Shown piece after piece: positions 1 through 6,670 of a DNA stretch of 10,846 bases; position 1 is the first letter of the stretch, and every line of letters begins with the position of its first letter. The stretch covers positions 1-10,846 of the forward strand of contig JAUVFC010000033.1 in the NCBI GenBank assembly GCA_030594505.1, read 5' to 3'. This DNA comes from Desulfobacterales bacterium (GTDB lineage: Bacteria > Desulfobacterota > Desulfobacteria > Desulfobacterales > C00003106). The translations under genes were made by a program, and so were the position numbers. Under the pieces are notes generated by a model. That model was not told the DNA's origin and ran no database searches. It saw only the letters and a list, made by a program, of their open reading frames with translations.

Positions 1-150
1 CCGCGACAGCGGATGTTTGTCTCCCTGGAGCGAAGGATGCATTGCGGCATGGGGAAATGCTGCCGCTGCAATGTCGGTTCCACATTTACATGTCTTGATG
101 GGCCGGTTTTTGATTACTGGACGGTTATGAATCTTAAGGAAGCGATATAA
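1..150 (+). CDS. [NiFe] hydrogenase gamma (FAD/NAD(P)-binding, 2Fe-2S) subunit, 3' end only
   Basis: Only the last 49 codons are present; the gene enters from the left edge in frame 1 and stops with TAA at 148-150. The visible tail holds a C-x4-C-x2-C-x7-C cysteine pattern (residues 15, 20, 23 and 31 of the fragment) followed by DGPVF. This is the 2Fe-2S site at the C-terminus of PyrK-like/sulfhydrogenase gamma subunits. In that family the protein carries FAD and passes electrons between NAD(P)H and the hydrogenase small subunit. The next genes are the small and large hydrogenase subunits, matching the gamma-delta-alpha order of group 3b hydrogenases (HydG-HydD-HydA in the sulfhydrogenase naming; not the [FeFe] maturase HydG). 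The anaerobic sulfite reductase B subunit has a similar tail, but the neighbours favour hydrogenase. Confidence 0.8.
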   Translation, partial: PRQRMFVSLERRMHCGMGKCCRCNVGSTFTCLDGPVFDYWTVMNLKEAI

Positions 151-157
151 AAAAATA

Positions 158-336
158 GTAACTACTCAGGTTCACGGTTCCGGGGTTCACGGTTCAAGGT
201 TAGAGAGCGATGAGAATTGAACGTTTTGAAGATATTGAACCGTGAACCTTAAACCCAATAACCTGAGTAGTTACGAAATATGAAGAGCGCAAAGTAGCCA
301 ACCGTGAACCTTAAACCCAACAACCTGAGTAGTTAC
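158..336. mobile_element. Non-autonomous mini-element with IS66-like ends and 8-bp target duplication
   Basis: The 179-bp element begins GTAACTACTCAGGTT (158-172) and ends with its perfect 15-bp reverse complement (322-336). It is bordered exactly by the 8-bp direct repeat AAAAAATA at 150-157 and 337-344, which looks like a target-site duplication. It has no ORF. The interior holds loose 7-bp units of the form GGTTCAN (169-204) and complementary units on the right. The right terminus is present twice (238-274 and 300-336). IS66-family transposons typically have 5'-GTAA ends and make 8-bp duplications, so this is probably an IS66-mobilised MITE; no transposase is in the window. It lies between the hydrogenase gamma and delta genes. 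Removing it and one repeat would leave a 7-nt gap between them. Confidence 0.8.
238..336 (+). repeat. Tandem copies of the element's right end (37 bp x2)
   Basis: Positions 238-274 and 300-336 are 37-bp direct copies that differ at one base (AATAACC versus AACAACC), separated by 25 bp (275-299). Each copy ends with the 15-bp terminal sequence AACCTGAGTAGTTAC. Either right end could therefore pair with the single left end at 158-172, giving a 117-bp or a 179-bp element. Only the outer copy is followed by the AAAAAATA direct repeat. Confidence 0.85.
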
Positions 337-344
337 AAAAAATA

Positions 345-1127
345 ATGAAATACCTGGGTATTACACTTGAAAGACCGAAGATCGGAGTCTTCAGCTTCAC
401 CGGCTGCGAGGGTTGCCAGCTCCAGATAGCAAATAAGGAGGAGACGCTCAAAGACCTCTTTGGTCTGGTAGAGGTAGTAAATTTCCGGGAGATCTCTTCT
501 GAGCGGCGCGACGATTATGAAATTGCCTTTGTTGAAGGGAGCATCACTACGGAGAGTGAGTCGGCGAGGGTCAAAAAGATCCGTAAACAGGCCGGAACCC
601 TTGTGGCAATAGGTGCGTGCGCCTGTCTTGGCGGTGTAAACAACCTGAAGAACCGTTTCCCCTTGCCGGATGTGGTGAAGGAGGTTTATGGTACGCATAC
701 CATAGATACCGGACCGGTCAGGAAGGTAAAAGATGTAGTGCATGTAGATATAGAATTGCCGGGGTGTCCCATTTCAAAGCCTGAATTTGAATGGCTGGTG
801 CGCCAACTGGTACTTGGAATAGAACCACAATTCCTCCAATACTCCGTCTGCGTTGAATGTAAGCAGCGGCTCAATTCTTGTGTATTTGACATGGGAATGA
901 TGTGTCTGGGGCCTGTTACACGCGCAGGTTGTAACGCTGTCTGCCCCCGAAACCGGTTAGGTTGCTGGGGATGCAGGGGTCCTGCTGAAGAAGCGAATTT
1001 TGAATCGCTTATGGAGATTCTCAGGGAGAAAGGGTTTTCAAAGGAACATATTGCAGAGCGAATGAACTTTTTCAATGCGTTTAGTGGAATTTTAGGAAAT
1101 GAATGTGAAGGCAGGGAAACCGATTAA
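345..1127 (+). CDS. [NiFe] hydrogenase small (delta) subunit, NuoB/20-kDa-like
   Basis: A 260-residue Fe-S electron-transfer subunit that would relay electrons between the NiFe site of the large subunit and the flavin subunit, in the cytoplasm. The N-terminal CEGC (C21, C24), the ACAC region (C92/C94) and PGCP (C141) form the proximal 4Fe-4S site of the NADH-ubiquinone oxidoreductase 20-kDa family. Two more cysteine groups, C169-x2-C172-x6-C179-x7-C187 and C196-x3-C200-x6-C207-x2-C210, fit further 4Fe-4S clusters, as in group 3 hydrogenases. There is no Tat signal, consistent with a soluble enzyme. The ATG at 345 is the only reasonable start but has no Shine-Dalgarno: the bases just before it are the AAAAAATA duplication and the end of an inserted mini-element. 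The 3' end overlaps the large-subunit gene by 29 bp. Confidence 0.93.
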   Translation: MKYLGITLERPKIGVFSFTGCEGCQLQIANKEETLKDLFGLVEVVNFREISSERRDDYEIAFVEGSITTESESARVKKIRKQAGTLVAIGACACLGGVNNLKNRFPLPDVVKEVYGTHTIDTGPVRKVKDVVHVDIELPGCPISKPEFEWLVRQLVLGIEPQFLQYSVCVECKQRLNSCVFDMGMMCLGPVTRAGCNAVCPRNRLGCWGCRGPAEEANFESLMEILREKGFSKEHIAERMNFFNAFSGILGNECEGRETD

Positions 1128-2385
1128 CATAAAAATTGACCGTCTGACCCGGGTCGAGGGGCACGGGAATATCAGGATACGTATAGAAAACGGAAAACTC
1201 GTTGAATGTGCCTGGGAAGTGGTGGAGACGCCCAGATTTTTTGAGGTCATGTTTAAAGGGCTTTCGATTGAAATGGCCCCGCTCCTTGCTGCCCGGATCT
1301 GCGGCATATGTTCTATCGCACATGCGTTGGCAAGCGCCCGGGCAATAGAGCGTGCCTTGAAGATAGAGATCCCGGAACCTGCGCAGAAAGTAAGGCTCCT
1401 TGCAAAGCATGCGGAGACCTTGCAGAGCCATGCTCTTCATCTCTTTTTTCTGGTTGCCCCTGATTTCCTTAAAGTACACAGCGTGATCCCGGTTATGGGA
1501 ACACATCCGCATGTGATAGAGGCCGCGACCCGGATCAAGGGATTCGCCAACAGGGCTTCCGATCTATTCGTGGGGAGAACTACGCATCCAATGGTGATCA
1601 AAGTCGGCGGCCTGACACAGATCCCGCGCAAAAGACAGTTGAGAGAGTTGGCAAAAGACCTTGATGCAACCATCCCTTACTTGTGGGAGGCCCTTGATTT
1701 TTTCAAGACCCTTGCAATGCCTGATTTTGTGAGAGAGACCGAATTCGTCTCACTCAAGGGCGTCGAGAGATACCCATTCATTGGAGGAGACCTTGTTTCA
1801 AGTGATGGTGTGTACAAAAAAGAGGACGAATATCGCGCTATGACGAACGAATATGTCGTTGACTTTTCCAACTCGAAGTTGAGCAGGCTGAGCAGGAAAT
1901 CTTTTGCCGTGGGCGCCCTGGCGAGGTTTAATAATAACTATAATCTTTTGCACCCCAAGGCGAAAGAGACGGCCGAAGAATTGAATTTAAAACCGGGAGG
2001 ACATAATCCCTTTTTTCATAATCTGGCGCAATTAGTGGAGTGCTTTCATGTTATGTATGAGTCAAGGGAGATGATTTCAGAATTGATCGACTCATATTCC
2101 TCTGAGTGCGCAACTCCGTACAAGGCAAAGGAATGTGAAGGGATAGGGGCTGTTGAAGCTCCCCGGGGAATTCTGTATCATTATTACCGGGTCGACGGAA
2201 CGGGCAAGATCGAGAGGTCGGATTGTGTGATTCCCACCAGTCAGAATCACGCCAATATTTATTATGATCTGCACAAGCTCGTTGAGGAATTAATAGCACA
2301 AGGGATGGAGGAACAAGAGATCAGCCGCCTTGCTCAAATGCTGGTTAGGGCGTATGATCCGTGTATTTCGTGTTCAGTGCACTGA
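1099..2385 (+). CDS. [NiFe] hydrogenase large (alpha) subunit, group 3
   Basis: A 428-residue catalytic subunit for reversible H2 oxidation/proton reduction. The N-terminal NiFe motif RICGICSIAH (C68, C71, H75) and the C-terminal motif DPCISCSVH (C422, C425, H428) give the four nickel-binding cysteines. The N-terminal IDRLTRVEGHG motif is also typical. Together with the upstream small and flavin subunits this suggests a cytoplasmic heterotetrameric NAD(P)-linked or sulfhydrogenase-type group 3b enzyme. Oddly, the protein ends exactly at the histidine after which a maturation protease normally cuts, so there is no C-terminal extension to remove. The start is the ATG at 1099, inside the small-subunit gene. 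A GTG at 1105 is a possible alternative, because AGGA at 1094-1097 sits better before it. Coupled translation with the small subunit is likely. Confidence 0.95.
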   Translation: MNVKAGKPINIKIDRLTRVEGHGNIRIRIENGKLVECAWEVVETPRFFEVMFKGLSIEMAPLLAARICGICSIAHALASARAIERALKIEIPEPAQKVRLLAKHAETLQSHALHLFFLVAPDFLKVHSVIPVMGTHPHVIEAATRIKGFANRASDLFVGRTTHPMVIKVGGLTQIPRKRQLRELAKDLDATIPYLWEALDFFKTLAMPDFVRETEFVSLKGVERYPFIGGDLVSSDGVYKKEDEYRAMTNEYVVDFSNSKLSRLSRKSFAVGALARFNNNYNLLHPKAKETAEELNLKPGGHNPFFHNLAQLVECFHVMYESREMISELIDSYSSECATPYKAKECEGIGAVEAPRGILYHYYRVDGTGKIERSDCVIPTSQNHANIYYDLHKLVEELIAQGMEEQEISRLAQMLVRAYDPCISCSVH

Positions 2386-2449
2386 CATATAACGTGTTTT
2401 GGATTTCGATATCAATGTCATTGAGTTAAGCAATAAGGACCTAATTCTT

Positions 2450-2866
2450 ATGAGTATTTTCACGATCACCTGCAGAGTAACTTACGCTGACACCGACAAG
2501 ATGGGGGTTGTATATTATTCAAACTATCTGCGCTGGTTTGAAATGGGGAGGACTGAGATGTTGCGCGAACTGGGACACCCCTATACAGAGATAGAAACAG
2601 CCGGTTATAACCTGCCGGCATCAGAGGCATTCTGTAAATACCTGGCGCCTGCCCGCTACGATGACCTGCTTCGAATCGAAACCCGTGTGGATGAGATAAA
2701 AAAGGTGAGTGCACGTTTTGAATACAAAATATTTAACGATAACAATGGCAAGGCGCTTGTCACCGGCTATACGAAACATGCCTGCGTCGACAACGACGGA
2801 AGTGTGGTGCGGCTCCCGGCATTTTTAAAGGAGGCGTTGGAGCGAGCCGGAAACTTCCAGGGTTAG
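2450..2866 (+). CDS. Acyl-CoA thioesterase, YbgC/4HBT hotdog family
   Basis: The product is 138 residues, the usual size of the YbgC/FcbC-type 4-hydroxybenzoyl-CoA thioesterase family, which hydrolyses acyl-CoA thioesters. The diagnostic N-terminal motif is present: YADTDKMGVVYYSNYLRWFE, with D16 (of D-x-x-G-V-V-Y) as the likely catalytic Asp. I chose the ATG at 2450 because AAGGA (2435-2439) lies 10 nt upstream and the family motif then begins about ten residues in. A TTG at 2399 in the same frame would add 17 residues not expected in the family. It follows the hydrogenase large subunit by 64 bp on the same strand and may be co-transcribed. No functional link to hydrogenase is evident. Its last 42 bp overlap the end of the opposite-strand gene. 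Confidence 0.88.
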   Translation: MSIFTITCRVTYADTDKMGVVYYSNYLRWFEMGRTEMLRELGHPYTEIETAGYNLPASEAFCKYLAPARYDDLLRIETRVDEIKKVSARFEYKIFNDNNGKALVTGYTKHACVDNDGSVVRLPAFLKEALERAGNFQG

Positions 2867-3889
2867 TTTTAAGACCTTTAGCGCATGGTCAAGACTCATG
2901 GAACCGGTGCCGCAGCTCGGTGTGATTAGAGATTGTGATAAAATTTGTGCTTGACTTATTCCCAGCGCTTCCAGTTCGCTTGCTTCCTTATTCCATCTTT
3001 CCACCAGGCTGTCTGCAGTTTCCTTTTCAATGTCTTCTTCTTTTGCCGTCGGCACAATCCCCCAGGCAAGAATTTTTCCCTGTTCGAGAAATTTTTTTAA
3101 TTCCTTTGCATAGAGAATCAAGCGGTCAAAGTAGTCATAGGCATCAAAACTCAGGATGTCAGCCGAAGATTCCAGAATTAACGACCAGTCAGTGTTGGCA
3201 CAAACGTGCACACCGGCCAACCCGCCTCCCTGATGAATTTGATCGATGACCTCGGCAAGTAGTTTCTCCACATCTTTTTTGGATACACCGATAAGGGCGG
3301 ACGAGCCGAATCCGGCCAGTCCCGGTTCATCCAGGAAAATGATGATCGGCGCTCCGAATTGCTTCAGTTGTTCCACCTGCCATCGGGCCTTGAGCGCGAT
3401 AATCTTTGTTACCGCGTCGCGGAGTCGCTCGTCATAAAAGACCGCCTGCTTGTTTTGATCGGTAATCCCCAGGGAGAGGGTCACCGGTCCCGTGATTTGT
3501 CCTTTTATTGCAAAGGGCCTGGAGACTGTCTTTAGCGCCTCTTGCAGCACGAAAAAGCCTGGTGCGGACTCTTTTGTAAGAATAAAGCGGGATGCATCAA
3601 GAGACTTTTCACCCTGGGTGACAGCAATGTATTCCTCGTAGAAGTCCAGAAGCTCGCGTTCGAAGTTGTTCAGGGAAGAATCGAGGATTATCCGATTGTC
3701 CGAGGTGACGAGCCCCGGCAATCCGGATATAAACTGTGTCAGCATGCCTTCCTGATGATGGACTGGGAGTTGCACCCATAGGGGGATATCCGATGTATGC
3801 TCCATTATGATTCGGAGCGCTTTATCGTGATCATCTATCGGGAGGCTTCCGATGAGGGTAGCCTTTGCGTGCGGTTTGAAATCATACAT
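2825..3889 (-). CDS. Core methionine-synthase-like protein (MetE C-terminal/UROD superfamily)
   Basis: 354 residues, comparable to the catalytic half of cobalamin-independent methionine synthase MetE but without its N-terminal half. Candidate zinc ligands are visible: H228 and C230 in GVHVCANTDW, and C326 in ITPSCGTGS. Where MetE has a ligand Glu, the matching stretch reads ILSFDAYDY, suggesting Asp (D249) at that place; this alignment is by eye. Short core-MetE proteins are known to make methionine using methyl-corrinoid proteins rather than folate in some anaerobes. Whether this one methylates homocysteine is inference, and a methyltransferase for another thiol is possible. It lies 37 bp downstream of the YkgJ-like gene on the same strand, so co-transcription is likely. 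No clear Shine-Dalgarno precedes the ATG at 3889. It converges with the thioesterase gene and overlaps it by 42 bp. Confidence 0.8.
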   Translation of the reverse strand: MYDFKPHAKATLIGSLPIDDHDKALRIIMEHTSDIPLWVQLPVHHQEGMLTQFISGLPGLVTSDNRIILDSSLNNFERELLDFYEEYIAVTQGEKSLDASRFILTKESAPGFFVLQEALKTVSRPFAIKGQITGPVTLSLGITDQNKQAVFYDERLRDAVTKIIALKARWQVEQLKQFGAPIIIFLDEPGLAGFGSSALIGVSKKDVEKLLAEVIDQIHQGGGLAGVHVCANTDWSLILESSADILSFDAYDYFDRLILYAKELKKFLEQGKILAWGIVPTAKEEDIEKETADSLVERWNKEASELEALGISQAQILSQSLITPSCGTGSMSLDHALKVLKLTLEVSGSLQRLL

Positions 3890-3926
3890 GAGTTTTTCGC
3901 TTTGAGACCTTTATCCCCTGGTATTA

Positions 3927-4766
3927 TCAAAAAGCTTTAGCTGTTTGCTCCTCTTGTTGTGAGGCATTTCCCTGGTTTTTTCGAATCTCTTCTTTTATCT
4001 TGATTGTACCCTCGCCAAAAAATATACACTTCAGCCACTCACAGCCGAGCTGCAGTAAATCGACTTCACTCTCTTTTGCCTTTTCCACAAGATCCTCCGG
4101 GATGTCATAGAGAGAAAGGAACTTGCTCTCAAATACAAATTGACGGAGCCTTTCCATGTTGTAGCTTATCATAAAGAACATCTCACGGCTCTTTTCGCTG
4201 AGCTTTGCTTTGCTCCCAAAGGATCGTTTGCGCAACACGATTTCCAACCACTTTTTGTTCACTTCGTCATACAGATCGATACCCTGGTCCTTTCTCCATT
4301 CCGCCACGGTCCATTCTTTTTTTTCGTTAAATCCGACGCAGTGGTCTTCCTTGACAAGGAAGTAAAACTGATCGTGGTCTGATTTTTCCTTTTCCCTCAG
4401 ATTCGCCAGTCCCACGGGGTAGTAACGACAGGACGAAGGACGGTCGCTATATATCAGGCAACCATCGGGCTTCACAAAAGGACAACGCTCCTCTTCATCA
4501 TCCAACATCTTGAGCGTTGCAACGGGAAGGCCGTGCTTTTGTAACATTTCCGGTTTCGTGTACAGGGCAAGAAACTCTGCAGAGGAGAGTTCCAACCGGT
4601 TTTTCATCCGGATGACATCGTACGGGGTCAACAGGATATCGATTCTGCTGCAACATGCAGTATAACATGAGAGTCCCTTGCGGCACTCGAAATGAAACGT
4701 GCTGTCATTGAAAAGTTGTATCGGTTCCAGCCGGGATCCGGCTTCAGTTTTGTTTGTATCAGACAT
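3927..4766 (-). CDS. YkgJ/CxxxCxxCC-family cysteine-cluster protein
   Basis: 279 residues. The N-terminal half has the conserved cysteines of the YkgJ (UPF0153, PF03692-type) family: C28-x5-C34-x3-C38-C39, then C95-x7-C103 and the RPSSCRYYP motif (R109, P110, C113). These are thought to bind Fe-S or zinc; the biochemical role of the family is not established. The C-terminal third (about residues 170-279) is lysine/glutamate-rich, predicted helical, and has no domain I recognise. The start is well supported: AAGGAG (4778-4783) lies 11 nt before the ATG at 4766, and a plausible promoter lies further upstream. It probably heads a two-gene transcript with the core MetE-like gene. No signal peptide or membrane segment is seen. 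Confidence 0.85.
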   Translation of the reverse strand: MSDTNKTEAGSRLEPIQLFNDSTFHFECRKGLSCYTACCSRIDILLTPYDVIRMKNRLELSSAEFLALYTKPEMLQKHGLPVATLKMLDDEEERCPFVKPDGCLIYSDRPSSCRYYPVGLANLREKEKSDHDQFYFLVKEDHCVGFNEKKEWTVAEWRKDQGIDLYDEVNKKWLEIVLRKRSFGSKAKLSEKSREMFFMISYNMERLRQFVFESKFLSLYDIPEDLVEKAKESEVDLLQLGCEWLKCIFFGEGTIKIKEEIRKNQGNASQQEEQTAKAF

Positions 4767-4818
4767 GAACTATTATTCTCCTTTTGATTCGATAATACAT
4801 TAGATCTCAAACTATGGT

Positions 4819-4846
4819 AAATTAGCATATTTAGGTGTGAAGTCAA
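4819..4846 (-). promoter_or_regulatory. Putative sigma70-type promoter for the YkgJ-like gene
   Basis: On the minus strand TTGACT (4841-4846) is followed, after 16 bp, by TAATTT (4819-4824). TGC just before it forms an extended -10 (TGCTAATTT). The region is AT-rich and lies about 50 bp before the start codon at 4766. The -10 hexamer alone is weak, so this is a suggestion from sequence only. Confidence 0.35.
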
Positions 4847-4897
4847 TAATTTTGTTGTTTGTTGCCTCCGTGTCAGTGGTCCGTATCCGGGCGGAAA

Positions 4898-5899
4898 CTA
4901 TGAGACGTGAGTTAAAACACTCTCTTTCAGCAGGCAGCAGGCTATCTTGTATTCCGGCGCTCCACGCTCGTCGTAACGGAGATTTCCCGGTTGCAATATC
5001 TTATTCATAACGCATCCTTCCGGGATGGAGAGTTGAAAGAGCTCCCGTTCCCGAATGCCATGTAGCGGTGTCAGGGCGTTCTCTTTGAATCTGTAGGAAT
5101 GAATAGAAAAATCTTCACAAAGAGGGCATTGATAGACCCTTCCGTTCGGGAAGATAAAGAAATTATCCGCTACCACTCCCGCGCACTCGAAAGGTTCATT
5201 CTTTTCCAGAAAAACTTTTGGATAGGTAACCCGTATTCCAAGAGAGGCTGCTTCTTGGGCAACCTTTGGGACAAGATCGCTCCATTCTTCTCTGGTCAAC
5301 TGGAGATCATTTCTCTTTTTTGCCGGCGTTCCTCGAATCCCTATGACCTGTATAAAAAATCGGTCGATCCCCAGGCTATTGAGTAAGGGCGGCATTGCCC
5401 TGAGTTCATGAAAATTAAGTCTGCTGACCGTAAATATAAGGCTGGTCCGGAATCCTTTGGAAACGGCCTTTTTTATTCCATCAGTGCATTTTTTGTAGCA
5501 TCCTTTTCCCCTGATTTTGTCGTTTACCGTCTTGGTGGCTCCGTCCAGGCTAAAGCTGAAATAGTCAACTTCCTCCGGGGCCACCTTATTCAGAATGTCG
5601 TTAAAAAGATAACCATTGGTGTCGACGGTGATTGACCGGTATCCTATTTTTCTTGCCTCTTTAACGCAAAGGTCCAATGCAGGATGGAGAGTCGGCTCGC
5701 CTCCTAAAAAGATAACGTTCGTTTCTTTTTTTGCGTCAAAAAGCGTTCTCAGCCACCGGATGACAGTGTCGGACGGAAGGGTTTCTTTTCCGTGTTGTCT
5801 GGGATTGATATAACAGTGCCGGCACTTGAGGTTGCACCGGGTCAGAATGTGAAAGAATATGTTACGTTCGTTTTTTTTAAATGTGACTGTCTGTTTCAT
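4898..5899 (-). CDS. Radical SAM protein with SPASM/twitch-like C-terminal cysteines
   Basis: 333 residues. C22-x3-C26-x2-C29 (CNLKCRHCY) binds the SAM-reducing 4Fe-4S cluster, and GGEPT (67-70 region) is the SAM-binding GGE motif. The C-terminal part has C239-x13-G253-x4-C258-x2-C261, the beginning of a SPASM pattern, then C296 and C321-C322, so one or more auxiliary clusters are likely. The family includes peptide maturases, heme-related enzymes and anaerobic sulfatase activators. No precursor peptide, sulfatase or heme gene is beside it, so the substrate cannot be named. It is on the same strand as the YkgJ-like gene, but 131 bp and a probable promoter separate them. No Shine-Dalgarno precedes the ATG at 5899; the upstream bases are a T/A-rich run. 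Confidence 0.87.
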   Translation of the reverse strand: MKQTVTFKKNERNIFFHILTRCNLKCRHCYINPRQHGKETLPSDTVIRWLRTLFDAKKETNVIFLGGEPTLHPALDLCVKEARKIGYRSITVDTNGYLFNDILNKVAPEEVDYFSFSLDGATKTVNDKIRGKGCYKKCTDGIKKAVSKGFRTSLIFTVSRLNFHELRAMPPLLNSLGIDRFFIQVIGIRGTPAKKRNDLQLTREEWSDLVPKVAQEAASLGIRVTYPKVFLEKNEPFECAGVVADNFFIFPNGRVYQCPLCEDFSIHSYRFKENALTPLHGIRERELFQLSIPEGCVMNKILQPGNLRYDERGAPEYKIACCLLKESVLTHVS

Positions 5900-5959
5900 G
5901 GGTTATTTATTTTTTTAAAAATGTTTTTGATTATTTCGGGGTGAACGCATGAAAACTAA

Positions 5960-6034
5960 TGTTGCGAGTTACGTGTTGCGCGTTGCGTGTTTGAAACTGA
6001 CTCGTAACCCGTAACCCGCAACCCGTAACTCATT
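5960..6034. repeat. Heptameric dyad, NGTTRCG units
   Basis: The left arm is a run of 7-bp units (TGTTGCG, AGTTACG, TGTTGCG, CGTTGCG, TGTTTGA at 5960-5994). After 6 bp, the right arm (6001-6034) holds complementary units such as CCCGTAA and CCCGCAA. Comparing 5966-5990 with the reverse complement of 6007-6031 gives 21 of 25 identities, with three of the four differences at the joints between heptads. It lies just downstream of the deaminase gene and upstream of the radical SAM gene. No tract of T follows, so it is not a standard terminator, though transcripts would fold. Confidence 0.85.
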
Positions 6035-6077
6035 GTCTCCAGCTCCAAGGCTATTACAACCTTCAAACTCTTTATTC

Positions 6078-6587
6078 CTATAACGCACCCAAAGTATACT
6101 CGGCCAACAAACTATCTTTCCAGTAATCGTTTGCCGGGTCTGAGAAAAATTGTTTAAAAAGTTTTAGACTCTCGGCTCTTAAAATATTCGGTGTGATCTT
6201 TATATTCGTATCTCTGTACAATGGTTTTAGTTTCTTTAGATCGAGATCGGTTCCGCCGCTCATGGCGTCTTCATATGCATAGACAATATGTTCGATTCCG
6301 TTCAAGATTAATGCGGAATAACACATCAGGCACGGTTCCATGGTGCAAAACAGCGTGATCCTTGATCTGTCTATAGATTGATCGAGCTCATTCAATTTAC
6401 GCAAGGCCTCTATTTCCGCATGGTCCAATTCGTTTCTGTTTTCCCGGGCGCTGTTTTTTCGTGCCCCGGTCACAATCACTTCGTCTTCATAGACCATAAT
6501 ACATCCCACAGGAAACTCCCCGGCCTTGAGAGCTCGTTCCGCCTCCTGAAGGGCCTTTCTCATAAAATGTTCGTAGTCCAATTGCAT
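6078..6587 (-). CDS. TadA-like nucleoside/tRNA-type deaminase
   Basis: 169 residues of the cytidine/deoxycytidylate deaminase superfamily. The zinc site is complete: HAE (H56, catalytic E58) and PCLMC (C86, C89). The N-terminal order helix, PVGCIMV, H-A-E, MEPCLMC is that of TadA/guanine-deaminase-like enzymes, which hydrolytically deaminate adenosine in tRNA or free bases/nucleosides. The stretch after the zinc site (YAYEDAMSGGTDLDL) differs from textbook TadA, so a free-nucleobase deaminase is equally possible and I do not assign tadA. The start is supported by GAGG a few bases before the ATG at 6587. The gene is preceded by an octameric repeat and followed by a heptameric dyad, so it is flanked by repeats on both sides. 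Confidence 0.85.
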   Translation of the reverse strand: MQLDYEHFMRKALQEAERALKAGEFPVGCIMVYEDEVIVTGARKNSARENRNELDHAEIEALRKLNELDQSIDRSRITLFCTMEPCLMCYSALILNGIEHIVYAYEDAMSGGTDLDLKKLKPLYRDTNIKITPNILRAESLKLFKQFFSDPANDYWKDSLLAEYTLGAL

Positions 6588-6613
6588 AGGACCTCTTTTA
6601 TTTTCAAATCGTT

Positions 6614-6669
6614 ATCACGAAAACACGAAAGAGCGAAAGCACGAAAAAAAACAAACACGGAAAAGAGCG
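6614..6669 (+). repeat. Octameric tandem repeat, NNCACGAA-like units
   Basis: Seven units in continuous 8-bp phase: ATCACGAA, AACACGAA, AGAGCGAA, AGCACGAA, AAAAAACA, AACACGGA, AAAGAGCG. It fills the gap between the HsdR-N-like gene (stop at 6671) and the deaminase gene. Unlike the heptad sites, no inverted partner arm is seen nearby. Confidence 0.7.
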
Positions 6670-6670
6670 C

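Noticed and set aside
158..336. CRISPR-like or plain direct repeats ahead of the hydrogenase small subunit
   Set aside because: Only two direct 37-bp copies occur, with one 25-bp spacer, and they are the right ends of an inverted-repeat element bordered by an 8-bp duplication. No array or cas gene is present.
333..743. Minus-strand open frame opposite the hydrogenase small subunit (also 686-1075, 1081-1512 and others)
   Set aside because: They run antisense to well-identified hydrogenase genes, have no recognisable domains, and are shadows of the real frames.
2399..2449. Longer thioesterase start at TTG 2399
   Set aside because: It would add 17 residues not expected in the family. AAGGA lies at the right distance from ATG 2450, which gives the usual protein length.
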